The notes beneath the pieces were generated by a model, which had not been told where the DNA came from, did not search any database, and saw only the letters and a program-made list of their open reading frames with translations. This document shows, in pieces, positions 8,437 to 20,400 of a DNA stretch of 64,000 nt. A program made the translations under genes and the position numbers. Within the stretch, counting starts at the first letter, position 1, and each line of letters opens with the position of its first letter. The DNA is from Caballeronia telluris (GTDB lineage Bacteria > Pseudomonadota > Gammaproteobacteria > Burkholderiales > Burkholderiaceae): assembly GCF_001544495.1 (NCBI RefSeq), contig NZ_FCNZ02000001.1, positions 248,001-312,000 on the forward strand, in the 5' to 3' direction.

Positions 8437-11400
8437 GTGGTAGCAATCTTCACGGGTAACGGGCTGGGCACGCATTCGTCGTTGGCATTCGGTTTGGGCA
8501 AGCGCGGGCAGGTAGGCGACGCCGCGTTCGGTCAGACCGGTGAGCAGATCTTCGTGAACGCGGCCAACGGCAACCTTTTGGTTGAGGACCGTGATCAGAT
8601 GCTGCTCGGGCGCGGCGACGAGGGTGCGGTGTACAGGGCATACAACAGCCTCGGCGCGGTTCCGGATGATAGCTGGCGGCCGGGAGGCGTACGCACGGTG
8701 AACGGGCTTGGCGGCGTCCTCAACACGGCGGGCAGCACGGTATTGCTCACCGACTGGGACGGTTCATCCACCTCGTACACGTATGACGTCGCGCGCAAGG
8801 TCTATGTATCGACTGCGTCTTACGCGGATGTGGCGCCCGCGCCGAACGCCGGCCCCGCCACCGTGACGACCCCCGGCGCGCGCGCCACGCTATCGTTCGA
8901 CCTGGCCACGCAAAGCTGGCTCTGGAGGGATGGTGCGAACCAGCTCACTCAAACCTTCGATGCTGCACATGATGGCCGCCTCGTGTCCAGTAGCGACCGT
9001 GACGGCAACGCTGTCAGCTATGCCTACAACGCGCAAGGCCAACTGACGCGCGTGACGACCGCTGGCGGTGACGTCAGCTATCTCGACTACAACGCGTCAG
9101 GTCAGCTGACGGGTCTGCGGGCCGAATATCGTCAGCCGGGTGGCGGTGTCGTGACAGCGACGACCACGCGCTACGTCTACGATGCCAAGGGCCGGTTGTC
9201 GGAGGTGAACGTAGATCTGAGCCCGCTCGATGGCAGTATCGCCGACGGGAATGTCTTCAAGACCACCTATGCCTACGACGGCGCAAGCAGCCGGATTGCG
9301 TCGATATCGCAATCGGACGGATCGCGCGTTGCGTTCACCTACCAACTGGTGGGGAGCGATTACCGCGTGGCAACGATCGCGCAGACCGGCGACGGTGGCG
9401 CGACTCGAGTCACGTCACTCAGCTACGACACGGCTACGCGCACAACGACCGTCACCGATCCGCTCGGCTCTCAACAGCTTCTCACCTACGATGCCGCGGG
9501 GCGCCTCACAAAGATCGCTACGAGCGGGTCGGGAGATACGCACAGCCAGTCGTTCACCTACGACGCGCGAGGCAATGTCCAACAGATCAACGATAGCGAG
9601 CTCGGTAGCGTTCGGTTGGTCTATGACAGTGCCGGTAACCTCATCCAACAGACAGGCGGAGGATCGGAACTGCTCCGCACCTATGGCGCGAGCAATGAAC
9701 TGCTGACGGAGCGAGTTTCGGGCAGTAGTCCGACCACCACCACAGGTAACCAGACGGTTCGCTACGCCTATGACGGGCTGGGTCATCTTCGCTATAGCGT
9801 GAGCGGCGAGGGGCGCGTCACCGAGTATCGCTATAACGCGCAGGGCCAGCGAATCACCGAGATCCGCTATGCGGGCGGCGTGTTCGATGTGAGCAGCCTC
9901 GGCGCAGATGCACCCGTGCCGATGTCGGCGCTGGATGCGTGGGTGGCTGGCCTCGGCGACCGCAGCGATGCTGTGCGCATCGACACGACATGGGACTACC
10001 GCAGCCAAATCGCCAGCGAAACTCGCTATGAACGGTTAAAGGCAGATGGCAGCGGCGATACCGCAGCGGGAATCGTGCAGACGCGCTACATTTACGACGC
10101 CTTCGGCCGTCTGCTTCAACACTTTGTCGGCGCTCCAGGCCAAGAAACGGTCGAGCAATTTACCTACGACGGACTTGGACGCCTGTTGAGCGCGACGAGC
10201 TTCGATGGTGTCGTCACGCTCTACCAATATGACGACGCGAAGCATACCGTGGCGGTGACCTTCGGTAACGGTCTCACGCGAACATCCGCGTACGACGCGG
10301 CGGGCGAACTCGTTTCTGTATCCGACAGCGTGCAGGGCAAGCTGCTGTCCCGGATCACCAATGCGTATGACTCCGACGGCCGCTTGCGCATGAGCACGGA
10401 CGCCGGCGGCAAGGCGACCCAATATCTCTACAACGGGCGCGGCCAACGCGTGGCGATGATCTCCGCGGATGGCACGCTCACAGAGTACAAATTCGATGCC
10501 CTGGCAGGCTATCAAAACGCCACTGTCACTTACGCGACGCGTCTTAGCAACGCGCAGTTGAGCACGCTCGCGGACGGCTCGGGACGACCGGTCGAGCGGT
10601 TGCCTTCCGGGGCCGCGCTGACTCTCGACAGTTCCGGGCTCCGTCCGCAGGCTTCTACATCGGACCGGGCGGAATGGCTGGTGCGCGACAGCAACGGCCA
10701 AGTAATTGGCACCATCGACTCCGACCGGCATGCCATCAAGTACGATTACGATACACGCGGCAATCTCATCAAGACGACGAAGTTCTCGAATCTCGTAGAC
10801 GCCAGCAAGCTATCCGGCGCCAGCGTGAAGAGCGACAGTTTTCCAGTTGCCGATGTATCGCGTGATCGCGTCAAAGACTACTACTACGACCGCGACGGGC
10901 TCCTGCGCGGCGAGATCGATCCGGAAGGCAGCATTACCGAGTACCGCTACAACGCGGCGGGAGAACGCACGGAAACGGTTCGGTATTTCACGCAAATCGA
11001 TGCGGCGACGCGCCTGTCCGGGCTCGACTTCGCGAAGCCAATTCCATACGCGCCCGCTCGGGATGAGTCCGAGCGCTTCGTCTACGACGCGCGAGGCCTG
11101 CTCAGCGCACAAATCGACGCGGAAGGATACGTTACCCGATATCGCTACGACGCGCGCGGCAATGTGATCGAGCGCGTTCGTGGCGAGCGCATCGATCCAG
11201 GCATGTTGAGCCAGCCGCAAATGGTGCCCATGACGTTCACGGCAACCGGTCAGACCGGCGCGCCGCTGGAGATCTGGATCGATGGCCTCAGGCAGGCCAG
11301 CCTGACCCTGACGTCGCCAAGCGGCTCATACTCCGTGATGGTGTTGAACCAGATTCCACTTGCGAGTCATACGATCGAATTTCGCAGCGTGAGCGCGAAT

Positions 11401-14400
11401 CCTGTCAAGGTGGGAACGGCATCGTTTGGCGAACGTGCCTTCACGGGAGAAGTAGCGGATTCGATAGCGATTGGCGGCAATCCGCCGATGACCGGCGTGC
11501 GCTACGCCGCAAGCGCGGCCTCGCTGCTCTCCTCGGTCATGACCGGCGCTCAAACCGAGCGCACGACATACGCTTACGACGCGATGGGCCGTGTGCTCGA
11601 GCGTTCGATGTATGAAGTGACGGGATCCCGTACGACCCGTTATTCCTACGACAGCCAGGGAAATCTGACAAGCCAGACGGAAAATGGACGCACGCAAACC
11701 AATCGCTACGACGCCCAAGGACGCCTGACCGGCCAACTTACGGGCGAGGGCAGCGCCGCTCTTGCCGCGCTCGGCGCCAATCCTGCACAAGCGCAGATCG
11801 ATAGCGTGTGGAGCACGTGGGGCGTGCGTTATACGTACGATCCGGCGGGCCTGCGGACCGCGATGACGGATGCGAACGGCAACGTCACGCGGTACTACTA
11901 CGATACGGCGGGGCGTCTTGCCGTCATCGTCAACGCGCTTGGCGAGGTGACGCAGTACGGATTCGACGCCTTCGGCGACAGAACGCAAACTACCGTATAT
12001 GCCACGAGGGTCGCGGCGAACGTACTGTCGACGCTAACCGGGGGGACGTTGAGCGACGCCCTGACGCAAACCTTCTCAGCTCTGGGCGATGACGGAAAGG
12101 CGTCGCGCACCTCGTTGAGTTACAGCACCACGGGCCGCGTACTCAGGCGGACCGATGCGCTGGGCGCTCGGACGGACTTTGCGTACAACGCGTTCGGCGA
12201 GATCACGTCAGAAACGCGAGACCTCAGCGCGGGCGCGCGGGTCACGATGTCGTTTACGTATGATCGCATGGGCCGCCAGGTACAGCAGATCAGCGACTTG
12301 CGCGGCCTGAATGTGTTCACCAACGCGGTCTACGACGCGTTCGGCCGTCTGGTCCAGACGGTCGACGCGAACGGTACGAGGCGTTACACCGACTATGATC
12401 GCAACGGCAACGTCGTGGTGGTCACCGACGCTACCGGCGCTGAGACCTCGATGACCTACGACGCGTTCGGCAACGTGCTCACAAGGACGGACCGCACGGG
12501 CAAGACCACGCAGTACGCTTACAGCGCAGCCAGCCGGCAGATGAGCGTGACGACACCGGAGGGTATCGTCACCGTCACGACCTACAACGAAAGCGGCCAG
12601 GTCGTCGGCATAAAGGATGGGCGCGGGAACACCACGAACTACGCTTACGATCTCGACGGCAACCTGATTCAGACGCAAAACCCGGTAGCGACCACTGGGC
12701 AAGCCTTCGACCACGCAGGTCAACTCATTCGTATGACCGATGCACGCGGCGTGCAAACCACCTTCTCGTACGACGCAGCCGGGAGAACGCTCACGCGCAC
12801 GGTCGATCCGGGCGGCTTGGCGCTCGTCACGCGCTATGAGTACGATGCGAAGGGCGCGGTTGTTCGCACGACCGATCCATCGGGCTTGGTCACCGAGACG
12901 CAATACGATCTGGATGGCCGGAGCGTGTCGGTTATCGCCGATCCGTTGGGGCTCAGGCTGCGCACGGACTTCGCTTACGACAGCGCCGGGCGTGTGGTGA
13001 CGGTCACCGAAGGTGCGGGCACCGCAGCGGCAAGAATCACGCAAAAGACCTACGACAATCTCGACCATTTGCTGTCTTCCGTGGTCGATCCCACTGGCCT
13101 GAAACTCAAGACACAGTACGCCTACGACGCCAATGGAAACGTGGTCGCCGTGACGGATGCCGCGGGCGGCGTGACGCGCTATGTCTACGATCAGGAGGGG
13201 CGTCAGATCTGGTCGCTTGACCCTACCGGTGCGGCGGTCCAGTCGGGCTACGATGCCGAAGGGCGGCTGATTTCGCAGCAGCGTTTCGATGCGCGGATAT
13301 CCTTGAGCGGCATGTCTCTCGCGACGAGCGCCGCCCAGATCGCCGCACGCATTGCGCCCTCGGTGCAACGCGACGAACTGACTCGTTACGCATACGACGC
13401 AGACGGCCGCTTGCGCTTCAGCGTGGATGCGCTTGGCTACGTGACGGAACAAGTGTACGACGCGAACGGCAACGTGGTGTCGCGCATCGCTTATGCCACG
13501 CCCGTTTCCCTCAGCGGTCTGCCGGACGCCGCGGCACTCGCAAACACCTTGAGGGCGCAGACGAGCGCCATGCATGCGAGCGACCGGATCACGCGTACGG
13601 TCTACGACGCGGCGAACCGTGCCGCCTTCAGCATCGACGCGCAGGGCTATGTCACGCAGAACCGCTTCGACGCGCAGGGTCATCTCACCGGTCAAACCAC
13701 GTACGCGCTGGCATGGAATGGCGGTGGCAATCCCTCGGTGAACGATCTTACGCAATGGCTTGCGTCGCCGGGCGTCGTGCGTGCGGCGCAGGACCGGACC
13801 ACGAACTGGATCTTCGACAACGCGGGCCGGCCCGTCTACATTGTCGATCCGGAAGGCTACGTCACGGCGAACCGATATGACGCAGCGGGACATGTCGCGC
13901 AGTCCATCCGTTATGCTGGCCGGTACGACACCGTACGCACGGCCAGCCCGTTACAGGCCGCGGCGCTGCTGCCATCGACAGCGCCGGCCGACGCGGTCGT
14001 TACGCAATATCGTTACGACAGCGGCGGCCGGTTGATCGAAGTGGTCAATGGCATGGGAGTCGTAACCCATTACACGCTCGATTCGCTGGGCCGGGCAGTG
14101 GAAACGGTACTGGCTTACGGCACGGCCCAGCCATCGGCTACGCACTCTGTTTTCGACGCCGCGGGAAATCTCATCGAGCAGACGCGCGCCTGGGGATCAC
14201 CGGCAGCATCCACCACGCGGTACGCGTATGACGGTTTGGGGCGGCAAGTCGCGCATATCGATCCTCGCGGAGTCGAGCTCTCTGGGCAGGATACGCAATG
14301 GGCGTTGTCGGAGCGCAAGGCGCTCGGCTTCGTCGATGGCAGCGGCAATGCGCTCACGGTGGCAGCGCTGACCGACGGCCAGCGGCAGTCGCTGCTCGCG

Positions 14401-17400
14401 CGCTATACCAACACGCAGACGTACGATGCGGCGGGCCATCTGACTGCCGCGACCAACGCGCTGGGCTACACGACCCGCTATCAGTACGACGCGTTCGGGA
14501 ATCGCGTGACCACAACCGATCCGTCGTCGGCGACGACCGTTTACTTCTACGACGGTCTGAACCGCCTCGTGACCCAGGTCAGTCCGGACAATTCCGTGGT
14601 CAGTACGCGCTACGACGCCTTCGGCGATCCGGTACAGGTGACGCACTACGCGCAGTTCCGTGCCGGTGCCGCTGACGAGGCCTGGAAGCGCGACGGCTGG
14701 CGCGCCAATCCGGCGCTTGTGTTGCCGCCAGCGGACTCGCGCGATGCGGTGACGACGCTCGAATACGATCGCGCGGGACGGCTCGTCAGATCGACCGACG
14801 CAGAGGGCTACGCCGAGACTTACGGTTACGACGCCTTCGGCAACCGGACGAGCCATGCGAACAAGCTGGGCGGTGTCTTCACGTACACATACGACCGGCG
14901 TGGGCTGAAGCTGTCCGAAACATTGCCCGCAATGAATTCGAAGAATGTGCCCGTTGTGAATCTCTACGCATACGATTCGCGGGGCAATTGCGTCACCGTT
15001 ACCGAGGCGTCGCGGTCGGACTCTGTGTCTCCTTCCGAAGAGCGTGTCACGTACTATGCGTACGATCTGCTGGACCGCGTAGTCTCCAAGACCGGCGTCG
15101 CGAACTACACGAACAACTACGTCACGCCGGTCGAGCGGTACGCATACGACGCACGCGGAAACCAAGTGTCGCGGACCGACGCGACCGGCAACAAGACGAC
15201 ATGGTACTTCGACGCGGCGAACCAGCGCACGGGCGAAGTGAATGCACTTGGCACACTCACTTTATGGGCGTTCGATGCGGCCGGCAATGTAAACAGCACG
15301 CGAGTCTATGCGGATCCGGTGAGCGCCGTGGGCGGTTCGCAGCCGCCGATACCCAAGAACGCCGCCAACGTGCGCGAGACACGTTCGGTCTATGACGCCA
15401 ATGGGCGGATCATCGAATCGCGCGTGATGAACGTGGCGACCGGCTACTTCGATCCTACCGCGGGTGAGGATCAACGGGGCGCGTACTTCCTTACCTCCGG
15501 CAGCGAGCTCGTCACGAGGTGGGAATACGACGGGCGGGGCCTCCTCGTTGCAAAGACCGACCCGTCGGGTTACCGGTCGCTTTACTTTTATAACGGCAAC
15601 GGCCAGAAGACGCTCGAAATCGACCCGAAGGGATACGGCATCGCTTACACGTTGGACGCACAGGGCAACGTTACGCGCGAAAGCCATTTCGCTCAGGCAT
15701 ATCCGGATCCGGTGACGGCGGGCTCATCGCTTGCCGCTACGCTTGTCGACACTTGGCCGCGCAGCGGTGATGACCGGATTACCGAATACACGTGGGATCG
15801 CAACGGACGTAAGACCAGCGAGACGCGTCTGAACGTTCAGTACGCGAACGTTGACTCGAACGGCAAGTTGCAGCAACTGACGGGCAACGCCACGAGCCGC
15901 TATGCCTACGATGGCGAAGGTCACTTGCTACGTCGAATCGATGCGAACGGCAGCCAATACGACTTCACCTATGACGCGCTCGGACGACAGACGAGCCAGA
16001 AGCTTCCGCAGTTTGCGGATCATCAGGGCCGGCTGGTCAGAACGACGACGAACTTCAAGTACGACGGGCTGAATCGCGTCGTCGAGGAGGACGTGCAGGC
16101 TGGAGACGGCACGCTAGCCCACACGTATCTGTACAACTACTGGTATGGCTATGCGCTGTTGTACGTAACGGATCTGCAGGGATATGGCTCTACGTCCTTC
16201 GGCTATGACGCTGCGGGCAATACGACGTCCATCAGCACGTACTGCACGGATGCCGACGGCAACGGCTGGGATTTCGTCACGAATATGGGCTACGACGCGC
16301 TTAACCGCGAAGTGTCGCGCTCGACCTTTTCGAGGGCCTGGAGCGATGCGTCGTTCGGCACGAATGGCAAGCAAATCGAACGAAGCTACAACGCGTACGG
16401 CGAACTGACGGCTCGCCGCACGAACGGCGGCGGGCCGGGCGGCGCGTGGCAGGAATACTCGGACTACGACAACGCTGGCCGCGTGGTGCGCACCAATTTC
16501 GATGACGGCATCTCGCATCTGTTCGTGTACGACCGCAATGGCAACGCGACGTTGAAAGTCGAGTCCATGAACGCGGACTTGCGCGGCAAGAAAATCGACA
16601 CGGGCGAGGATCTGAAGGCGTTGCTGCAAAGCGTCGACATGATGCAGACGTTCACGCGCTACGACGAGCGCAACCAGGTCATTCAAATTCGCCAGCCGAA
16701 GACCTCGGGCGGGGTGCCGTATATCCACTTCAGTCCGGTCGATATTCCGATCGACGGGGGGCAGTTCGCGAATACGCAGCTGAGCATTAGCGGGTGGACA
16801 GACGCGGCCAATCGGCCGGTGACGGGACCGACGTTGCCGGTCGAGGGGGGCGACATCTTTACGAATAATGCGGAGGACTTGGCGGTTACCACCACAGTCT
16901 CGTGGAAAACGGACTCTAACCCGGCAGGTTTGGCAGGCATTGGCATAAGCGCACTGGAGATTGATCTGCCTGACCTGCGCGGGATTTATGGTGCATATGA
17001 GGTGAATGCGGTCGTGCACTACAGCTACGATGTGAAGTGGGTCACATTCAGCGGTGACGATGACAACCTTATGGGGAACCAGCAAAGTATCGGCGAAGAC
17101 GTTCCTTATTACACCCCTCCAGTCACGGCGACCTCCATATCACCGGGTAGACTTGATATACCGCTGCACGTCATTTGGGGCGACGTCACTTCGTTCAATT
17201 TTTCGTATCGGGTCGAACTGACGTTTATTCCTCGGAGCGGGCAGGGCACTCCGATCACCCAGACGATTGCCAAAACTGCGCAGCTCTTAGGAACAAACGT
17301 CAAACCCGATGCGCTTGATACCTCAGTACGGTTGGACGGCATAGCGGGATCCAACTCGATTACGGTTGCCTTGAATTCGCTCGCTCATGCGGAGAGCATG

Positions 17401-20400
17401 CTGTACTACCGTCCCGCAGGCTCGACTGAAAATTTCAAATCGCTGCCGAAGAGCGCCGATAGCCAGTCGAACTCCTACACTGCCGACGTAACCGACCTTC
17501 CCGACGGCGACTACGAAATGATCTTCATGGCAGTGAGCGACGGTGGCAATGGCCCCGCCGGCACGCTGCTGCGCCGCGACGGCTACTCGGCGCATATTTC
17601 GCGCTCGGGTGGGTCGAGCGTCACGCACGTCGACATTCCCCAGCACGCACCGAGCGATCTCGCGGGCTTCAAGGTCGATGCGTCAGGAAGCTATCTGTGG
17701 TCTGCGCCGCAGGTTCTGAACCTGTATTCGCCGCGAAGCAGTCAGATGCAACTGGCGGACCATCTCGTCGTTCATCTGCGCAAGCCGAACGACGCAGGCT
17801 GGAAAGTCGACGTGCCGGTCTATCGCAACGCGGCCACGGGCGCGTTCACGCTCGATCTGTCCGGCTACGGCGCGGATAACTACAACATCGCCATCGATCT
17901 GTGCGACGCCAGCGGGGCCACGCTCGATTCGTTGCTAGGCACAGTCGCCCTGACGGGCGGCAACGGCACGCCGTCGCTCTCGCTCGGTTATCAGGCCGAC
18001 TTCAAGTCCATGGTGGTATTCCATTCGCAGCCGGCCAGCACCGATTACATGGTGGTGTCGTGGGTGCAAGGCGGTGCCACGAAGTACGCGACCTTGCACA
18101 ACACGGGCGGCGATTTCATCTGGGACACGAGCCAGTACGGCCTACCGGCGAACTCGACCTGTTCGATCAAATTCACGTCCTACGACTACGCGGGCATGCC
18201 GCTGTCGATGGGTCAGGGCGACGTGACGATCGGCAGGAACGCGCAGGCGACGCTCACGGGCAGCGCGCGCGCGTCGATCCTGCAGTTCACGCCGACGGAC
18301 AACCAGGGCAACGCGCTTGGCAACGTCGATACGCTGACGTTGATGTATCGCCAGTCGACGCAAAAGGACAACGCCTACGATCGCCCGTTTACGACCATCA
18401 CGCTTCACAAGGACGCGGCGGGCCGCTTCCTGTTCGACGCGGGGAGCTTGCCGACCAACGTCGAATACGAATACCGCTACTGGGCGAAGGACGCAGCGGG
18501 CAACGTGCTGATGGAGCGTCAGAGCTACTTCCTGACGGGCACGCGCAACAATCCGGTGACCAACGTCGATATCGTGGGGGTGATCGACGAGCTGTCCAAG
18601 GACATGACGATCGACCGGTTGCAGCATCACAACGCGTTCGAAGAGGTGTCGGGCGAGCGCGACGGACGTGGCAACTGGACGTACTCGTCGTATAACACGA
18701 TGGGCATGCTGGTGCTCAAGCAGCAGCCCACGGTGAGCGTGACCTTGACCAACGGCGCGAAGATCGAGACCACGCCGCTGACGCACTTCTACTACGACCT
18801 GACCGGCAATCTGGTCGGTCTGCTCGATGCGAACGGCCATCTGAGCACGCAGCAGTACAACTACGGCACAGCCAGCCCGAGCGTGGCGAAGTCCTGGGAC
18901 GCGCTCGGCTACAGCAAGGCGTATCAATACGACGGCTACGGCAACCTGCGGGTGTCGAGCGACGAGTTGGGGCGGCGCACCGACTACAAGTACGACGCAC
19001 GTAACCGTTTGACCGAAGTGGACCGTCCGGTGCTCGCCGACGGCCAGCGCAGCATCGATCGCTACGAATACGACGAGCTGGACCGGCGTATCGCGCACAC
19101 CAACGCACTGGGCGGACGCGAGAAGACGTTCTACGACGCGGCGGGGCGCATCGTGAGGACGGTGAGCGCGGCGGGCCGCGCGGTGCAGTACGACTACAAG
19201 TGGGCGAGCGGTATCGCCTCGATCGGCACATCGTTGAGCGGCGGGTGGATCAAGACGACCACTGATGCGAACGGCCGCACGATGGCGGACGAGCAGGATC
19301 TGTACGGGCGGGTGGGCAAGCACACGGACCTGGGCGGCCACGTGTACCGCTACACGTACAACTGGGCGGGGCTGGTGACCAAGCAGACGAGCACGGCGGG
19401 GCAGGACGTGGACTACACGTACTACTCGCACGGTCTGGTGCGCTCGATGGTGGACAACGCGACGAAGACGCAGTCGCTGTACGAGTACGACGGAGACGGC
19501 AACCGCACGGCGGAGTACTTCACGAACTTCGGTGACTCGTACGTGTTCGCGCAGTCGCGGGTGGAGTACGACGCGCTGAACCGGGTGGTGTCGATCAGCG
19601 ACAACAGCTACCAGGTGAGCTACGAGTACGACGCGGTGGGCAACCGCCGGCGGATGGTGGCGTCGTACACGGACATGGTGGGGTATCACCAGAAGACGCA
19701 GGACTACTGGTACGAGTACGACGCGCTGAACCGCTTCACGGTGTCGATGGGCACGCTCTCGGGCGAGCGGGCAAGCGATCCGAACGACACGAGCGTGCAC
19801 ATCGTAGCGGGACCGGCGGGCGGCGAAGGGGTGCAGTTGGGCTACGACGCGGCGGGCGAGCGGGTGCTGGCGGTGTATGCGAAGGACGGTCGCACGGAGC
19901 GCTACACGTACGACGCGAACGGCTACTTGCAGACGCAGACGATCAACGGGGTGGTGGCGCAGGAGCGCGCGAACGACCTGCTGGGGCGAGTGAGCACGCA
20001 GCTCGAGCGTGACGTGAAGACGGGCAAGGTGGTGTCGAACGTGACGCGCACGTGGGATGCGGACAGCCTGCAGAGTTCCGAGCGCGATGCGTTGAACGGG
20101 CTGAGCACGAGCTACACGCGCCTAGCCGACGGCACGCTCGTGCAGATCGACTCGAAGCCCGACGATGCGAACGGCACGCGCACGGTGTCGACGTACACGT
20201 ACGAGTGGTGGGAGGGGGCCAAGCAGTCGAAGGTGGTGGTGCAGCCGAGCAACCCGAACGCGCCGGGGTGGAAGGCGGCGACGACGTACTACAACTACGA
20301 CGCGAACGGGAACCTGAAGAGCACCTACGACGACGGCGGAGGCGATGCGAGTAAGGCACGCGCGTTCCAGTACTGGACGGATCTGCGCGGTCAGGTGCAG

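Noticed and set aside
18142..19800. 552-codon open frame on the minus strand within the giant YD gene
   Set aside because: Its Arg/Val/His-rich product mirrors the third-position bias of the plus-strand gene, and the same frame recurs in the broken copy at 23014-24066. No ribosome site or family match.
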